The notes below the pieces were generated by a model, which ran no database searches, was not told the DNA's origin, and saw nothing but the letters and a program-made list of their open reading frames with translations. A stretch of DNA of 64,000 nt from G942493375 sp942493375 (lineage in GTDB: Bacteria; Armatimonadota; UBA5829): NCBI GenBank assembly GCA_942493375.1, contig OW818698.1, positions 5,022,001 to 5,086,000 of the forward strand, written 5' to 3'. Numbering within the stretch: position 1 is the stretch's first letter; every line of letters starts with the position of its first letter. The position numbers and the translations under genes were made by a program. Shown in pieces: positions 55,892 through 64,000 of this stretch.

Positions 55892-58834
55892 CTATTCGTA
55901 AATCCCCAACTCACTGATCTCCGGATAGTCCCATCCCTTGTGACTCTTGCGCTGGGTGACGACTACTATGCGCAGTTTGTCGGTTGTTACCTTTTCACCG
56001 GAATACTCGACTTTCTGCAGAAGCTGGTTTCGCCACTGGTGGATTGTCTTCCAATCACCATCTTTCCAGATTTGCAGGTCAGCATCTTTGATGGTCGGGG
56101 TGATCATCTCCACACGGCTGAATGTCACAGGCTCCTTGAATACTATCTGACAGTAACCCCGTTCTGCATAGACAGGAAGCCAACCGGCTGCATCGTTAGC
56201 ACCGTCTGCCAGGTCATCATCGCTGCTGAAGTCTGTTCCGAAATCACCAGCAGCCCATTTGATCTTCTTGTTTGCCAGTAGATTGCCGGCTTTTACCGGT
56301 CGATCAAGTGCCGATGCAATCTCCTGCGTGATCTCATCGACAGTCTTCAGATTAGGCAGCACTTCGCAGCTGGTGTAGAGGTGCGCGCCGATACCTTCAA
56401 AGGTATCAGTGAACTTGCCATTAACCACCGGAATCACCCGGTTTTCACGCACGACCAGAAGATGGGTAACATTGTCCTTTGCCAGCGCTGGGATATCGAA
56501 TGTTGCAGTCTTTGCATCATAACTCTGGTTGGCGGTAATGATGTATGTCTGTGCATTTTCAGATAACTTTACATGTTTTGCGAGGACATCGACATCGGGA
56601 TTGTCGCTCTTTGCTTCGGTCGCAGAGTCACGCTCAAGCCATGCAGGGGCCAGCAGTGTAAGGTCTTCAAAGATATAGTCCATCGCAATGCGGTTTTCCA
56701 GATGGTTCCAGTAGCCATTGAATATGAACGGCACAATCCCCTTGGCTCCGGTGGCCATTGAGGCGTAAACGAACCAGCGGGATTCCTTGAATGTTGGGTT
56801 CTGGCCTCGTGCACCGCCGTAACTGAATGTCTGCGGCATTGCCCACATAGCCTTGCTGCCATCGTTTGCTGCGCAGCCATCGACCATATTGTTGTGGATA
56901 GACCGCATCGGGCTTCCAAAAGAGCGATTCCCTTCCTCATCCAGCATTGGGCTCATGTAAGGATGCGGACACATGACATCACATGCCTGCATATACTCCA
57001 CCGGAGAGCGCGAAACTATCTTACAGAACCTGTATGGGTCTTGCTGCGCAAGAAAATCGTAAACGCTCTGCAAAAAGACCGGTGAAAGTCCACGGCACTC
57101 CGGTTCGTCCGAAGTGTAGTAGCCTATCACATTGCGGTTCATTCTCGTTTTCGCTATTACCTCGCGGAACTTGGCTTTGAGCTGATCATCTATTGGCTGA
57201 TCGAGTTTTGCCTTAGCCTCATCAATCTCTCTCGAAACATCAACAAGGGTATACAGCCCCATATTGCTGGTTTCATAATTGCTGGCACCCATCATGAAGT
57301 TGGTGGAGTGGGGGAGTTGTGCTATCGGGAATGATGAGTTTCCGACCATATAAGCCATAGAACCATACCACCCGCGGATAAAGACCGGACTGCCGTTTAT
57401 AATCAGATTACCTTGATCATCGATCCGTGACTCAATGGCAGGAGCTGAAGCCAGTTTGCGCAGAGATACTTCTTTTGCGAATAGAACATCGAATTTTGCT
57501 CCATTCGGTTTGGGATTTGCGACGGGCTGCAGCACTTCAGCAAGTAATACATAACTTCCTTCGGGCAGGTCTGCTGCCGGAAGCTCGAAGGAAACTGTTG
57601 TGTCATTTATCTGAGATTCTGTCATCTTCGAGGGTATCAGCGAAGAGGATAGCGTGACGCGTGCAGTAGCGCCTTTCACTTTCTCCAGAGGCATACCGAG
57701 TGAGATGTTGCCTTTGATAGTGTTGATAGTCTGGGTGGCATAAATAGTGTTCCGATAGTTTGGCTGGGTGACTTTCACGGTAATAGGAGTGTAACTGAGC
57801 CAGGAGTCAAACCGGGTAACCAGCGCCGGGATTTTGTTCTGCATTGCCCGGAAGATGACCGGCCACTTGCCTTCTTCTTTTACAAAAGCTTCAGGGAGTG
57901 TGATCCGCGTCTTGCTATTTGCATCCAATTTCAAAGGCATCTCGCAGCCTTTCGCGCCCGGGACAGCAATCTCCATCGACAGCGTACCATCGAACACTTT
58001 GTCACCGCGATTTTCAACCATCAGCGACGGAATCACAGTAAAGCCGACATCTTTGGGTTCCAGCCGGAAAGCAGGAGATTCGGCATACAGATTGTATCTG
58101 GATTTATCTATCTTAATGCCTTCCAGATATCCGTAGTTCTTGATGTTGTTATATCCATATCCGGGGCTGTATTGCGAGTAGTAGTTGTTGGGAGTGACCG
58201 AGCGTGTGCGTGACATTGAAAAAACCCATCGGTCAGCCCACATTTTCGACGGACGGTTGTGGAACAGTGCGAAGGGGATGGCTATCTCAACTGACCAGAA
58301 ATCCTTGCCGATGAAGGTCGCTGTTTTCCAGTCAGAAGACCATCCGGCTTTGCCTGTATTCCCGCCTTCTATCATGTAAAGGTCTACTTTTGTCCCTTCG
58401 GAGTTTACTGTCAGCTGGTAATACTGGTCCCGGTCACCAACAGGATCAACGAAAAGTTCAACATCGTCATCCGACCACATCGCTGCATCGTGTATGCGTG
58501 CTGCCTCAACTACTAGCTTGGATGGATTAGGTTCGTTGCAGCGGATGCCAAAGTAGAGGTTCTCGTCGTCATAAAGCACTCGAAAGGAGGTCTGTGTCTC
58601 CTGTGGGATAGGTTTGCGTTCACCGGCTCCCAAAAGTGTCTCAAACCCGGTCTGCAGTGGAGCTTTATCCCAAGCCTTTTCATCGATCTTTCCATCAATG
58701 ACCAGTTTTCCCTGCAGCTTAGCAGCAACCGCAGATTTCATAGGCCCGGGAGGATCAGCAGCAAAAGCAGGAAACACTGACAATACATACATCACCAGCG
58801 ACAACAGCAACAGCAACCTGACAGCAAATCTCAT
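55892..58834 (-). CDS. Secreted CBM9-containing glycosidase-like protein
   Basis: An exported protein of about 980 aa. I place the start at the ATG at 58834, which has GGAGAG upstream and directly precedes the signal peptide (RFAVRLLLLLSLVMYVLSVF); an upstream ATG at 58888 would add 18 unlikely residues. Residues about 25-210 are a family-9-like carbohydrate-binding module (VIDGKIDEKAWDKAP, then DDDVELFVDP and WSVEIAIPFALF). Beta domains follow to about 460. Residues about 470-760 look like a TIM barrel (GSPVFIRGWYGSMAY, NVIGYYTSDEPECRG, GIVPFIFNGYWNH); DE in TSDEPE is a candidate catalytic pair. The end is a discoidin-like beta sandwich (AERGYCQIVFKEPVTFSRVE). Substrate unknown. Confidence 0.8.
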   Translation of the reverse strand: MRFAVRLLLLLSLVMYVLSVFPAFAADPPGPMKSAVAAKLQGKLVIDGKIDEKAWDKAPLQTGFETLLGAGERKPIPQETQTSFRVLYDDENLYFGIRCNEPNPSKLVVEAARIHDAAMWSDDDVELFVDPVGDRDQYYQLTVNSEGTKVDLYMIEGGNTGKAGWSSDWKTATFIGKDFWSVEIAIPFALFHNRPSKMWADRWVFSMSRTRSVTPNNYYSQYSPGYGYNNIKNYGYLEGIKIDKSRYNLYAESPAFRLEPKDVGFTVIPSLMVENRGDKVFDGTLSMEIAVPGAKGCEMPLKLDANSKTRITLPEAFVKEEGKWPVIFRAMQNKIPALVTRFDSWLSYTPITVKVTQPNYRNTIYATQTINTIKGNISLGMPLEKVKGATARVTLSSSLIPSKMTESQINDTTVSFELPAADLPEGSYVLLAEVLQPVANPKPNGAKFDVLFAKEVSLRKLASAPAIESRIDDQGNLIINGSPVFIRGWYGSMAYMVGNSSFPIAQLPHSTNFMMGASNYETSNMGLYTLVDVSREIDEAKAKLDQPIDDQLKAKFREVIAKTRMNRNVIGYYTSDEPECRGLSPVFLQSVYDFLAQQDPYRFCKIVSRSPVEYMQACDVMCPHPYMSPMLDEEGNRSFGSPMRSIHNNMVDGCAANDGSKAMWAMPQTFSYGGARGQNPTFKESRWFVYASMATGAKGIVPFIFNGYWNHLENRIAMDYIFEDLTLLAPAWLERDSATEAKSDNPDVDVLAKHVKLSENAQTYIITANQSYDAKTATFDIPALAKDNVTHLLVVRENRVIPVVNGKFTDTFEGIGAHLYTSCEVLPNLKTVDEITQEIASALDRPVKAGNLLANKKIKWAAGDFGTDFSSDDDLADGANDAAGWLPVYAERGYCQIVFKEPVTFSRVEMITPTIKDADLQIWKDGDWKTIHQWRNQLLQKVEYSGEKVTTDKLRIVVVTQRKSHKGWDYPEISELGIYE

Positions 58835-59330
58835 CGGAACTCTCCTTGCAAATACACCAGATATATCATACGAGAAAACATTCGGCATTCAATGCTGTTA
58901 TTGTGTAATATATGCTCCATATTGTCAATTATTGGAACCCAGAACCCAGGAGTCAGGAGACAGGAGACAGAATCTCGTCATCCTTAACTTGATTCAGGGC
59001 CTAGAAATCCACCCACCCATTCCCCCTCGTCAGAGGGTCAGGGGGATTGATTCCCTTCACAAATCGCATATATATGTGCTAACCGTGTGAGATGAGATGC
59101 ATCGGTATCAGAGCGAAGGGGGTACAGGTTTCCGCTAACCACAACCCATCGCCCCTTAGCGCCGATGCCGATGCACAACCTCTGCCGAAGAGCCACACCA
59201 GTTCCCCCTTCTCCAAAATCTAGAGAAGTTTAGAACTCCCCCAATTTGGGCAGAAATGTATTGTTGTGAATACTATGTCTGTAAGCATATTGTTGATATA
59301 CACATCAAGTGCACTATGGAGGAGATAAAA
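58835..59330. other. Gene-poor region with decayed repeats
   Basis: About 495 bases without a credible gene. It holds a CAGGAGT/CAGGAGA-type tandem stretch (58946-58970), a CCCCCTC..GAGG..GGGGG imperfect hairpin near 59023-59053, and scattered GC-rich fragments. It reads like overlapping remnants of intergenic repeats. The promoter of the small gene at 59331 is somewhere in its right end, but I cannot define it. Confidence 0.55.
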
Positions 59331-59567
59331 ATGTCTGATGACCTGCAATATGAACTATGTCCCGAGACCGGTATAGGCTGTGTGCTGGTGAACCGTGAAG
59401 CTGGTTTGTTGAAGATAGACCTGATGCCCGATGAAGCCGCTGAGCTGAAACAATTTGTGGAAGCAGGAGACATGATAGGAGCCAAGGAACTCCTGGTCGG
59501 TATAGATTCCAAAGCCGCAGACCTCGACGATGCCGCGCTCGAAGCCCTTGCTCGAGAGGTAGTCTGA
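59331..59567 (+). CDS. Small acidic protein, unknown
   Basis: A 78-aa soluble, acidic protein. The ATG at 59331 has a strong ribosome-binding site (GGAGGAG), so the longer frame from 59256 is not used. Sequence: a beta-like N half (CPETGIGCVLVNREAGLLKI) and a helical, Ala/Asp-rich C half (LDDAALEALAREVV). No family is recognised. It converges on the CheB-CheR fusion gene and shares its terminator. Confidence 0.7.
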   Translation: MSDDLQYELCPETGIGCVLVNREAGLLKIDLMPDEAAELKQFVEAGDMIGAKELLVGIDSKAADLDDAALEALAREVV

Positions 59568-59586
59568 ACTCTTTACTTCACTCTCC

Positions 59587-59617
59587 GCTCGGGTCCGATT
59601 TGCAATCGGACCCGAGC
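59587..59617. terminator. Bidirectional terminator
   Basis: A perfect 14-bp stem, GCTCGGGTCCGATT (59587-59600) with AATCGGACCCGAGC (59604-59617), and a 3-base loop, between convergent stops at 59567 and 59633. Confidence 0.9.
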
Positions 59618-59632
59618 AGAAAACTATTGCTA

Positions 59633-62600
59633 CTACTCTTTACATCTCTCAATAATAACCACAGCAGCGTCATCTGTCAGGTGTCCCCCACTGAAGTCCA
59701 GCGCAGTTTTGAATAGCGCTTCCAGGGTATCGGCGGGTGAGTTGCTGATGCAGTTTTCCAATAAAAGACATATACCATCGGTGTTGAGCATGGAAGAGCT
59801 ATTGTGCGATTCACTTATTCCATCGGTGTACATAACCATCTGGTCACCAGGAGCAAGATGGGATTTGTCGAGTGTATAATCACCATCATTTACAACTCCA
59901 ATCGGAAATGAACCACTATTCAATAGCTCAACATCACCCGCTGACTTTTTGACCATAACCGTTGGGTGTCCTGCACTTGAGTAAGTGAATCCACCTGTTT
60001 CCGGATCAAGCACAGCCAGGAACGCTGTTGCGAACCGTTCATAAATGGGACTCTGGATTATGACTGTGTTTGCATGGTTGAGTGCCTGTGCAGGGTCTCC
60101 CATATCGTATGCAAATGCGCGGACAGTGCTCCTGGTTGCAGCGGCCATTGCTGCAGATTCTATCCCCTTGCCCGAGACATCCCCTATCAGTATGGCGGTC
60201 TTGCCATCTTCCGTTTCAAATACATCGTAAAAGTCTCCGCCAACCTGCTTACCTGCGGCGCCGGGAATGAATCTGGTAGCTAACTGGTATCCGGGAGTTA
60301 TATGCGGGTCACCAGGGAGCAGCGCCTGCTGGAGCATACTGTGATCCTCCGCTAATAATTTACGGATTACCTCTGCATCGAGTTTTGCCTGGTGTTCAGC
60401 TTCGAGGAGACGAGAGGCTATAAGAGCCAAAGATACTGCAAGGCCCATCTTGTGAGCGCATTCTATGTCGTCATCTGCAAATTCGACGAGTTTAGCTGTG
60501 CTTACAAGTGAAAGGACTCCAAGCAATTCCTTTCCCGCTATCAAAGGTATGCCAAGGATAGATCGCATACCATATTCGTCGCACATTTCAGAACTGATCC
60601 TGACATCTGACCTGGTATCATTTATAGCTGTGGGTTGAATCGTTTCAGAGACAAGCACATGGTATGGTGCCTGCTCTGCAGTAAACTTCAGTCCAGGGGA
60701 GAGCTTTGCTTCGTTAGAAACGTATCGCACTACCCAGAGACCATCCTCATTCACAGTGATCATGCCCAGGTCAACACCAACAGCTTCAGCAGCTTCTACC
60801 AATACAGCGTGCATGACACTATCGAAATCCATAGTGGAGCTGATTGCTACGTGGATAACATTGAGCGCCCGGCTCAAACTTTCACTCCTTAACAACGCTG
60901 TTTCCAGGTGCTTTGGTTTTGTAATATCACTGAATGTGATTACAACACCGTCAATAACATTGTCCAGGGTCATATAAGGCATGATGCGCATGATAAACCA
61001 ACGCCCGTCAGTGCTCTCTACCTGGCATTCCTGTACTGAAAGCGTGTCTAGTGCACTAAGGACATCATGCTCAATAGTGTCATATTTCAAGTTCTGAGTG
61101 ATATCAGTTATCGGCCTTCCAATATCTATAGAGCGGATGTTGAAAGTTCCAACTACAGCTGGTGTAAACATCTTGATGCGTAGGTCATTATCAAGGAATA
61201 TAGTAGCGACCTGTGCGCCGTTCATCAGGTTGACTATGTCGTTTTTCAAAGCGGTTACATCGTCAATTCTCGATTTGAGTTCCCCATTGAGTGTCATCTG
61301 CTCTTCTTTGGATGTTATCAGCTCTTCGTTGGTGCTCCGAAGCTCCTCGTTTGTTGACTGGAGTTCTTCGTTGGTCGATTTCAACTCCTCAGAAGTTGAT
61401 TCCATCTCCTCCAGCGTAGTTTGCAGACGTTCTTTTGTAAACTCAAGTTGCTGTTCAAGCTCCGAGTATCTGGCTTCAGGTTCACCTGAAAGCTGTGTGG
61501 TTATCTCTGCAACCTCAGGAGTTTCCACATCATCAAATGCTACGACGAATAACTCACTTGAACCTACTGGCCGGGGTAATGGGCTTATAGTTACATCAAC
61601 CTTCTGATAGCTGCCATTAGTCTTTACATTCAAAGCTTTGAGAAATACGATGCTTCTGTTTGCAGCTGACCTGCGTATTGCATTTGGTAGTTCCAGCTTA
61701 AGTCCTTCGCGGGCCATTGCTCCTACGTTCCAGTTTGCTTTTCCCTCAGCCGGTTCCAGATACTTACCAGTCTTTCCACTAATTAGCACAATGTCTCCAT
61801 CTGCAGCTACTACAACAGATGGAGGGGCGTATCTTTCAAGAAGCGTCTTTTGCAGCGCTTCTTTTACATCCATTATGGCGTATTTTTCCAGGTCCTCAAA
61901 TTTTGGTGTCTCAACAAGAGGAGCACGGAATGGGATACTCATTAAGCGTGTCTGGTTTGCAGTGGTTTCTTTGCGTCTGAAGATTTTCCACTTCTTTTCG
62001 ATGGTGGCAAACAACTCATCCAGGCTGCCAATGTCTTCCACCGTTCCCATAAATAGAATACCATCCGGGCTTAATGAATAATGGAAGATAGGAATGACCT
62101 TTTTCTGCAGTTCGGGGTTAAAATAAATCAACAAGTTCCTGCACGAGACCATATTCATTCTTGTAAATGGAGGATCAGCTGTCAGGTCTTGACGTGCAAA
62201 AACTACTGTATCACGGATCAATTTCTTAACCGCGTATCCACTTTCTGTCTGGTTAAAGAATCCATGCAGGCGTTCCGGTGATATATCATTCGCAATTTTT
62301 GCCGGATAGAGTCCTTTTCGGGCTACTTCTATTGCTCGCTCGTCGATATCCGTGCCGAATATCTGCAGCTTGATTGCCGCATTTGGTCGCAATCTATCAA
62401 GACATTCACGCAGCAATATAGCCAGCGAATATGCTTCCTCGCCTGTTGAGCAAGCCGGCACCCAGACTCGAATTGTACCTTCCAGAGGAGCGTTCTTTAC
62501 CAATTCAGGGATAACCTTGTCCTGAATATAATCAAATGCTTTAGGATCCCTGAAGAACTGGGTTACTGCTATCAGGAGTTCCCGGAAAAGGGCGTCTATC

Positions 62601-63457
62601 TCTTCGGGATTCTGTTCTATATAACGAGTGTATCCGGATATGCCATTTATCTGGAATAAGTTGGCGCGTTTTTCAATACGTCGGTACAGTGTGCTCTTTT
62701 TGTAAAGTGAGAAATCATGGCTGGTGTGAGTTTTAAGCAGCTGCAAAATCCGTTGTAACTCACCAGGAGGTTGATTGCTACTATCAAAGACATCTTTCTG
62801 CCGTACAGGCACATGGTTTACATAGTCCACAAGCTGGATAGGGAGTTCATCGATTGGAGCTACAAAATCAACAAGGCCTGTGCTGATCGCGCTTTTTGGC
62901 ATACTGTCGAACTTTGCGGAGTCCGGGCTTTGCACAAGAACAATCCCGGATGCTTCCTTAATACTCCTCAATCCAAGTGTTCCATCATTACCCATGCCCG
63001 AAACGATCACAGCAATGCTCTTGTCACCATATTCTGAGGCAAGACTCCTGAAGAACGAATCTATAGGCAAGCGATGACCGTGAGGTTCTACTGGTTCACT
63101 TAGTTTCAGGTGGCCGTTAGAAATGGAGAGGCTGGTGTTTGGAGGGATCACATAGATGTTATCTGGTTCAACTAAAACCCCGTCTTGAATCTCATTGACA
63201 GGTATTTTCATAGAGCGTTGCAGCAGTTGAGGGACAAGGGCCTTGTGGTCAGGGTCAAGATGCTGGATCACCACGAAAGCCATTCCAGTATCCGGAGGTA
63301 TACCCGCAAAAAAACGCTCGAAAGCCTCCAAGCCACCTGCAGATCCTCCTACAGCTACAATGTATCCTGGCTTCTTGACTGGCTCACTGGGTGGATGCGT
63401 ATCCACAGGAGACACAACTACATTCTGTTTCCTGGACTGCTTACGTTCACTACTCAT
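59633..63457 (-). CDS. CheB-CheR-PAS-GAF-SpoIIE fusion protein
   Basis: A 1274-aa cytoplasmic signalling protein. Residues about 31-215 are a CheB methylesterase domain with its catalytic Ser in GGSAGGLEA, His in QHLDPDHKA and Asp in GMGNDGTLG. Residues about 235-490 are a CheR methyltransferase with the SAM-binding motif ACSTGEEAYSLA and MVSCRNLLIYF. Residues about 515-650 are PAS-like, followed by a heptad coiled coil of EELxSTN repeats (about 660-745), a PAS domain (745-860), a GAF domain (880-1035) and a C-terminal SpoIIE/PP2C phosphatase (QVGGDFYDVF, IGDVSGKGIESAAMAAA, MYTDGISE). No kinase domain is present. CheB-CheR fusions are usually linked to hybrid kinases; ending in SpoIIE is unusual. 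AAGGGG precedes the ATG at 63457. Confidence 0.93.
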   Translation of the reverse strand: MSSERKQSRKQNVVVSPVDTHPPSEPVKKPGYIVAVGGSAGGLEAFERFFAGIPPDTGMAFVVIQHLDPDHKALVPQLLQRSMKIPVNEIQDGVLVEPDNIYVIPPNTSLSISNGHLKLSEPVEPHGHRLPIDSFFRSLASEYGDKSIAVIVSGMGNDGTLGLRSIKEASGIVLVQSPDSAKFDSMPKSAISTGLVDFVAPIDELPIQLVDYVNHVPVRQKDVFDSSNQPPGELQRILQLLKTHTSHDFSLYKKSTLYRRIEKRANLFQINGISGYTRYIEQNPEEIDALFRELLIAVTQFFRDPKAFDYIQDKVIPELVKNAPLEGTIRVWVPACSTGEEAYSLAILLRECLDRLRPNAAIKLQIFGTDIDERAIEVARKGLYPAKIANDISPERLHGFFNQTESGYAVKKLIRDTVVFARQDLTADPPFTRMNMVSCRNLLIYFNPELQKKVIPIFHYSLSPDGILFMGTVEDIGSLDELFATIEKKWKIFRRKETTANQTRLMSIPFRAPLVETPKFEDLEKYAIMDVKEALQKTLLERYAPPSVVVAADGDIVLISGKTGKYLEPAEGKANWNVGAMAREGLKLELPNAIRRSAANRSIVFLKALNVKTNGSYQKVDVTISPLPRPVGSSELFVVAFDDVETPEVAEITTQLSGEPEARYSELEQQLEFTKERLQTTLEEMESTSEELKSTNEELQSTNEELRSTNEELITSKEEQMTLNGELKSRIDDVTALKNDIVNLMNGAQVATIFLDNDLRIKMFTPAVVGTFNIRSIDIGRPITDITQNLKYDTIEHDVLSALDTLSVQECQVESTDGRWFIMRIMPYMTLDNVIDGVVITFSDITKPKHLETALLRSESLSRALNVIHVAISSTMDFDSVMHAVLVEAAEAVGVDLGMITVNEDGLWVVRYVSNEAKLSPGLKFTAEQAPYHVLVSETIQPTAINDTRSDVRISSEMCDEYGMRSILGIPLIAGKELLGVLSLVSTAKLVEFADDDIECAHKMGLAVSLALIASRLLEAEHQAKLDAEVIRKLLAEDHSMLQQALLPGDPHITPGYQLATRFIPGAAGKQVGGDFYDVFETEDGKTAILIGDVSGKGIESAAMAAATRSTVRAFAYDMGDPAQALNHANTVIIQSPIYERFATAFLAVLDPETGGFTYSSAGHPTVMVKKSAGDVELLNSGSFPIGVVNDGDYTLDKSHLAPGDQMVMYTDGISESHNSSSMLNTDGICLLLENCISNSPADTLEALFKTALDFSGGHLTDDAAVVIIERCKE

Positions 63458-63703
63458 GCATACCCCTTGTTGCTAAGCCATACAATGGATAATCATCCGG
63501 GTCATAATGTATCAAAAGAGTTAACCCATATATTTGTAACTATATGAGTATACCCAAATCGACCGAGAAAATTATGCGTTTATACAACTTCTTGCAGGTA
63601 CAGTATACGCTTTTATTTGCAACAAGGTACGAAAGAATGAGTCTAGTTCTTCTACTGAGATGATCTGGTATTGAAGTGCTCAGCTTGACACCAACAAGAG
63701 ATA

Positions 63704-63720
63704 AAACCTACAGTAGGTTT
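63704..63720. terminator. Weak terminator at the end of the CsbD gene
   Basis: AAACCTA (63704-63710) and TAGGTTT (63714-63720) with a 3-base loop; on the minus strand the right arm leads into T-rich sequence. It overlaps the stop codon. Confidence 0.45.
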
Positions 63721-63898
63721 ATTTCCCCAGTATCTCCTCAACCTGACCGACCTTTTTCTGGACTTTACCGGTAGTGTTTTCGATTTTGCCTTCTGTTTTA
63801 AGCTTGGGATTATCTGTTATTTTCCCAACTGCTTCCTTTACGTTACCTTTTGCTTCGCGAACACTACCTTTGATTTTGTTATTTGTGCTGGCTTTCAT
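63719..63898 (-). CDS. CsbD-like general stress protein
   Basis: A 59-aa protein of the CsbD family: basic and acidic residues in a repeated helical pattern (KIKGSVREAKGNVKEAVGK, then KTEGKIENTTGKVQKKVGQ). The family is induced by general stress in Bacillus and others; the mechanism is unknown. The ATG at 63898 has a GGAG ribosome-binding site ten bases upstream. The longer frame from 63940 adds 14 residues with no support. Confidence 0.88.
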   Translation of the reverse strand: MKASTNNKIKGSVREAKGNVKEAVGKITDNPKLKTEGKIENTTGKVQKKVGQVEEILGK

Positions 63899-64000
63899 TA
63901 TATATCTCCTTCTTGGTATAAAATGGATCATTTGTATCATACCCGCATATATACTATTTCAACAAATGAATATAAATGGCTGTTCTGGGCGATTTATTTG

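Noticed and set aside
1..64000. tRNA or rRNA genes in the intergenic regions
   Set aside because: The intergenic gaps were scanned by eye for cloverleaf-like stems and T-loop GTTCGAATC-type sequence. None was convincing.

Overview
The window looks like a chromosomal segment of an uncultured, saccharolytic, heterotrophic bacterium, most probably Armatimonadota or a close relative. The best taxonomic hint is the DUF1559-type prepilin at 7195-7878: its region after the N-terminal methylation site (FPVFAKAREKARQ, then an AQDYDE motif) and its H-X9-DG tail are typical of that phylum. The many secreted glycoside-hydrolase-like proteins, the frequent TTG/GTG starts and the many palindromic intergenic repeats agree with this. 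No rRNA, tRNA, CRISPR array or phage region was seen.

Layout. (1) 339-5289, minus strand: a soluble multi-GAF histidine kinase followed by an NtrC-type response regulator that lacks a DNA-binding domain. (2) 5842-20738: a carbohydrate region with a GntR/LacI-hybrid regulator behind a near-consensus promoter and operator, a prepilin, a 1256-aa multidomain glycosidase-like protein, a GH20 hexosaminidase divergent from a LacI-type regulator with a LacI-type operator between them, a DUF4838 protein and a GH71/99-like secreted protein. (3) 20801-24673: an MFS transporter and small unknown genes. (4) 24908-31037: a P-type cation ATPase, a zf-TFIIB protein, a truncated ATPase with a damaged A-domain motif, and a divergent OmpR/HK pair. 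(5) 31339-49646: the most striking region, a head-to-tail array of five long DUF4838 paralogues. Every junction carries a different insertion: an orphan gene, two palindromic repeats and an AbiE-like toxin-antitoxin pair. The array is followed by two leaderless (cytoplasmic) glycosidase-like proteins. (6) 49799-55817: membrane and secreted unknowns, including a degenerate M48-like protein, a DUF4139 protein and an N-terminally truncated YhcG-type nuclease. (7) 55892-63898: a CBM9-containing glycosidase-like protein, a small acidic protein, a CheB-CheR-PAS-GAF-SpoIIE fusion and a CsbD protein.

How it works together (inference). The secreted CBM9, GH20, DUF4838 and GH71/99-like proteins form a dispersed glycan-degradation repertoire, controlled by the GntR- and LacI-type regulators. 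An MFS carrier is the only obvious uptake candidate; no SusC/SusD, TonB or sugar ABC transporter genes are present. The DUF4838 array looks like recent tandem amplification followed by divergence of substrate specificity, and it has served as a landing site for mobile or selfish DNA. All functional assignments rest on reading motifs by eye; no database search was possible.
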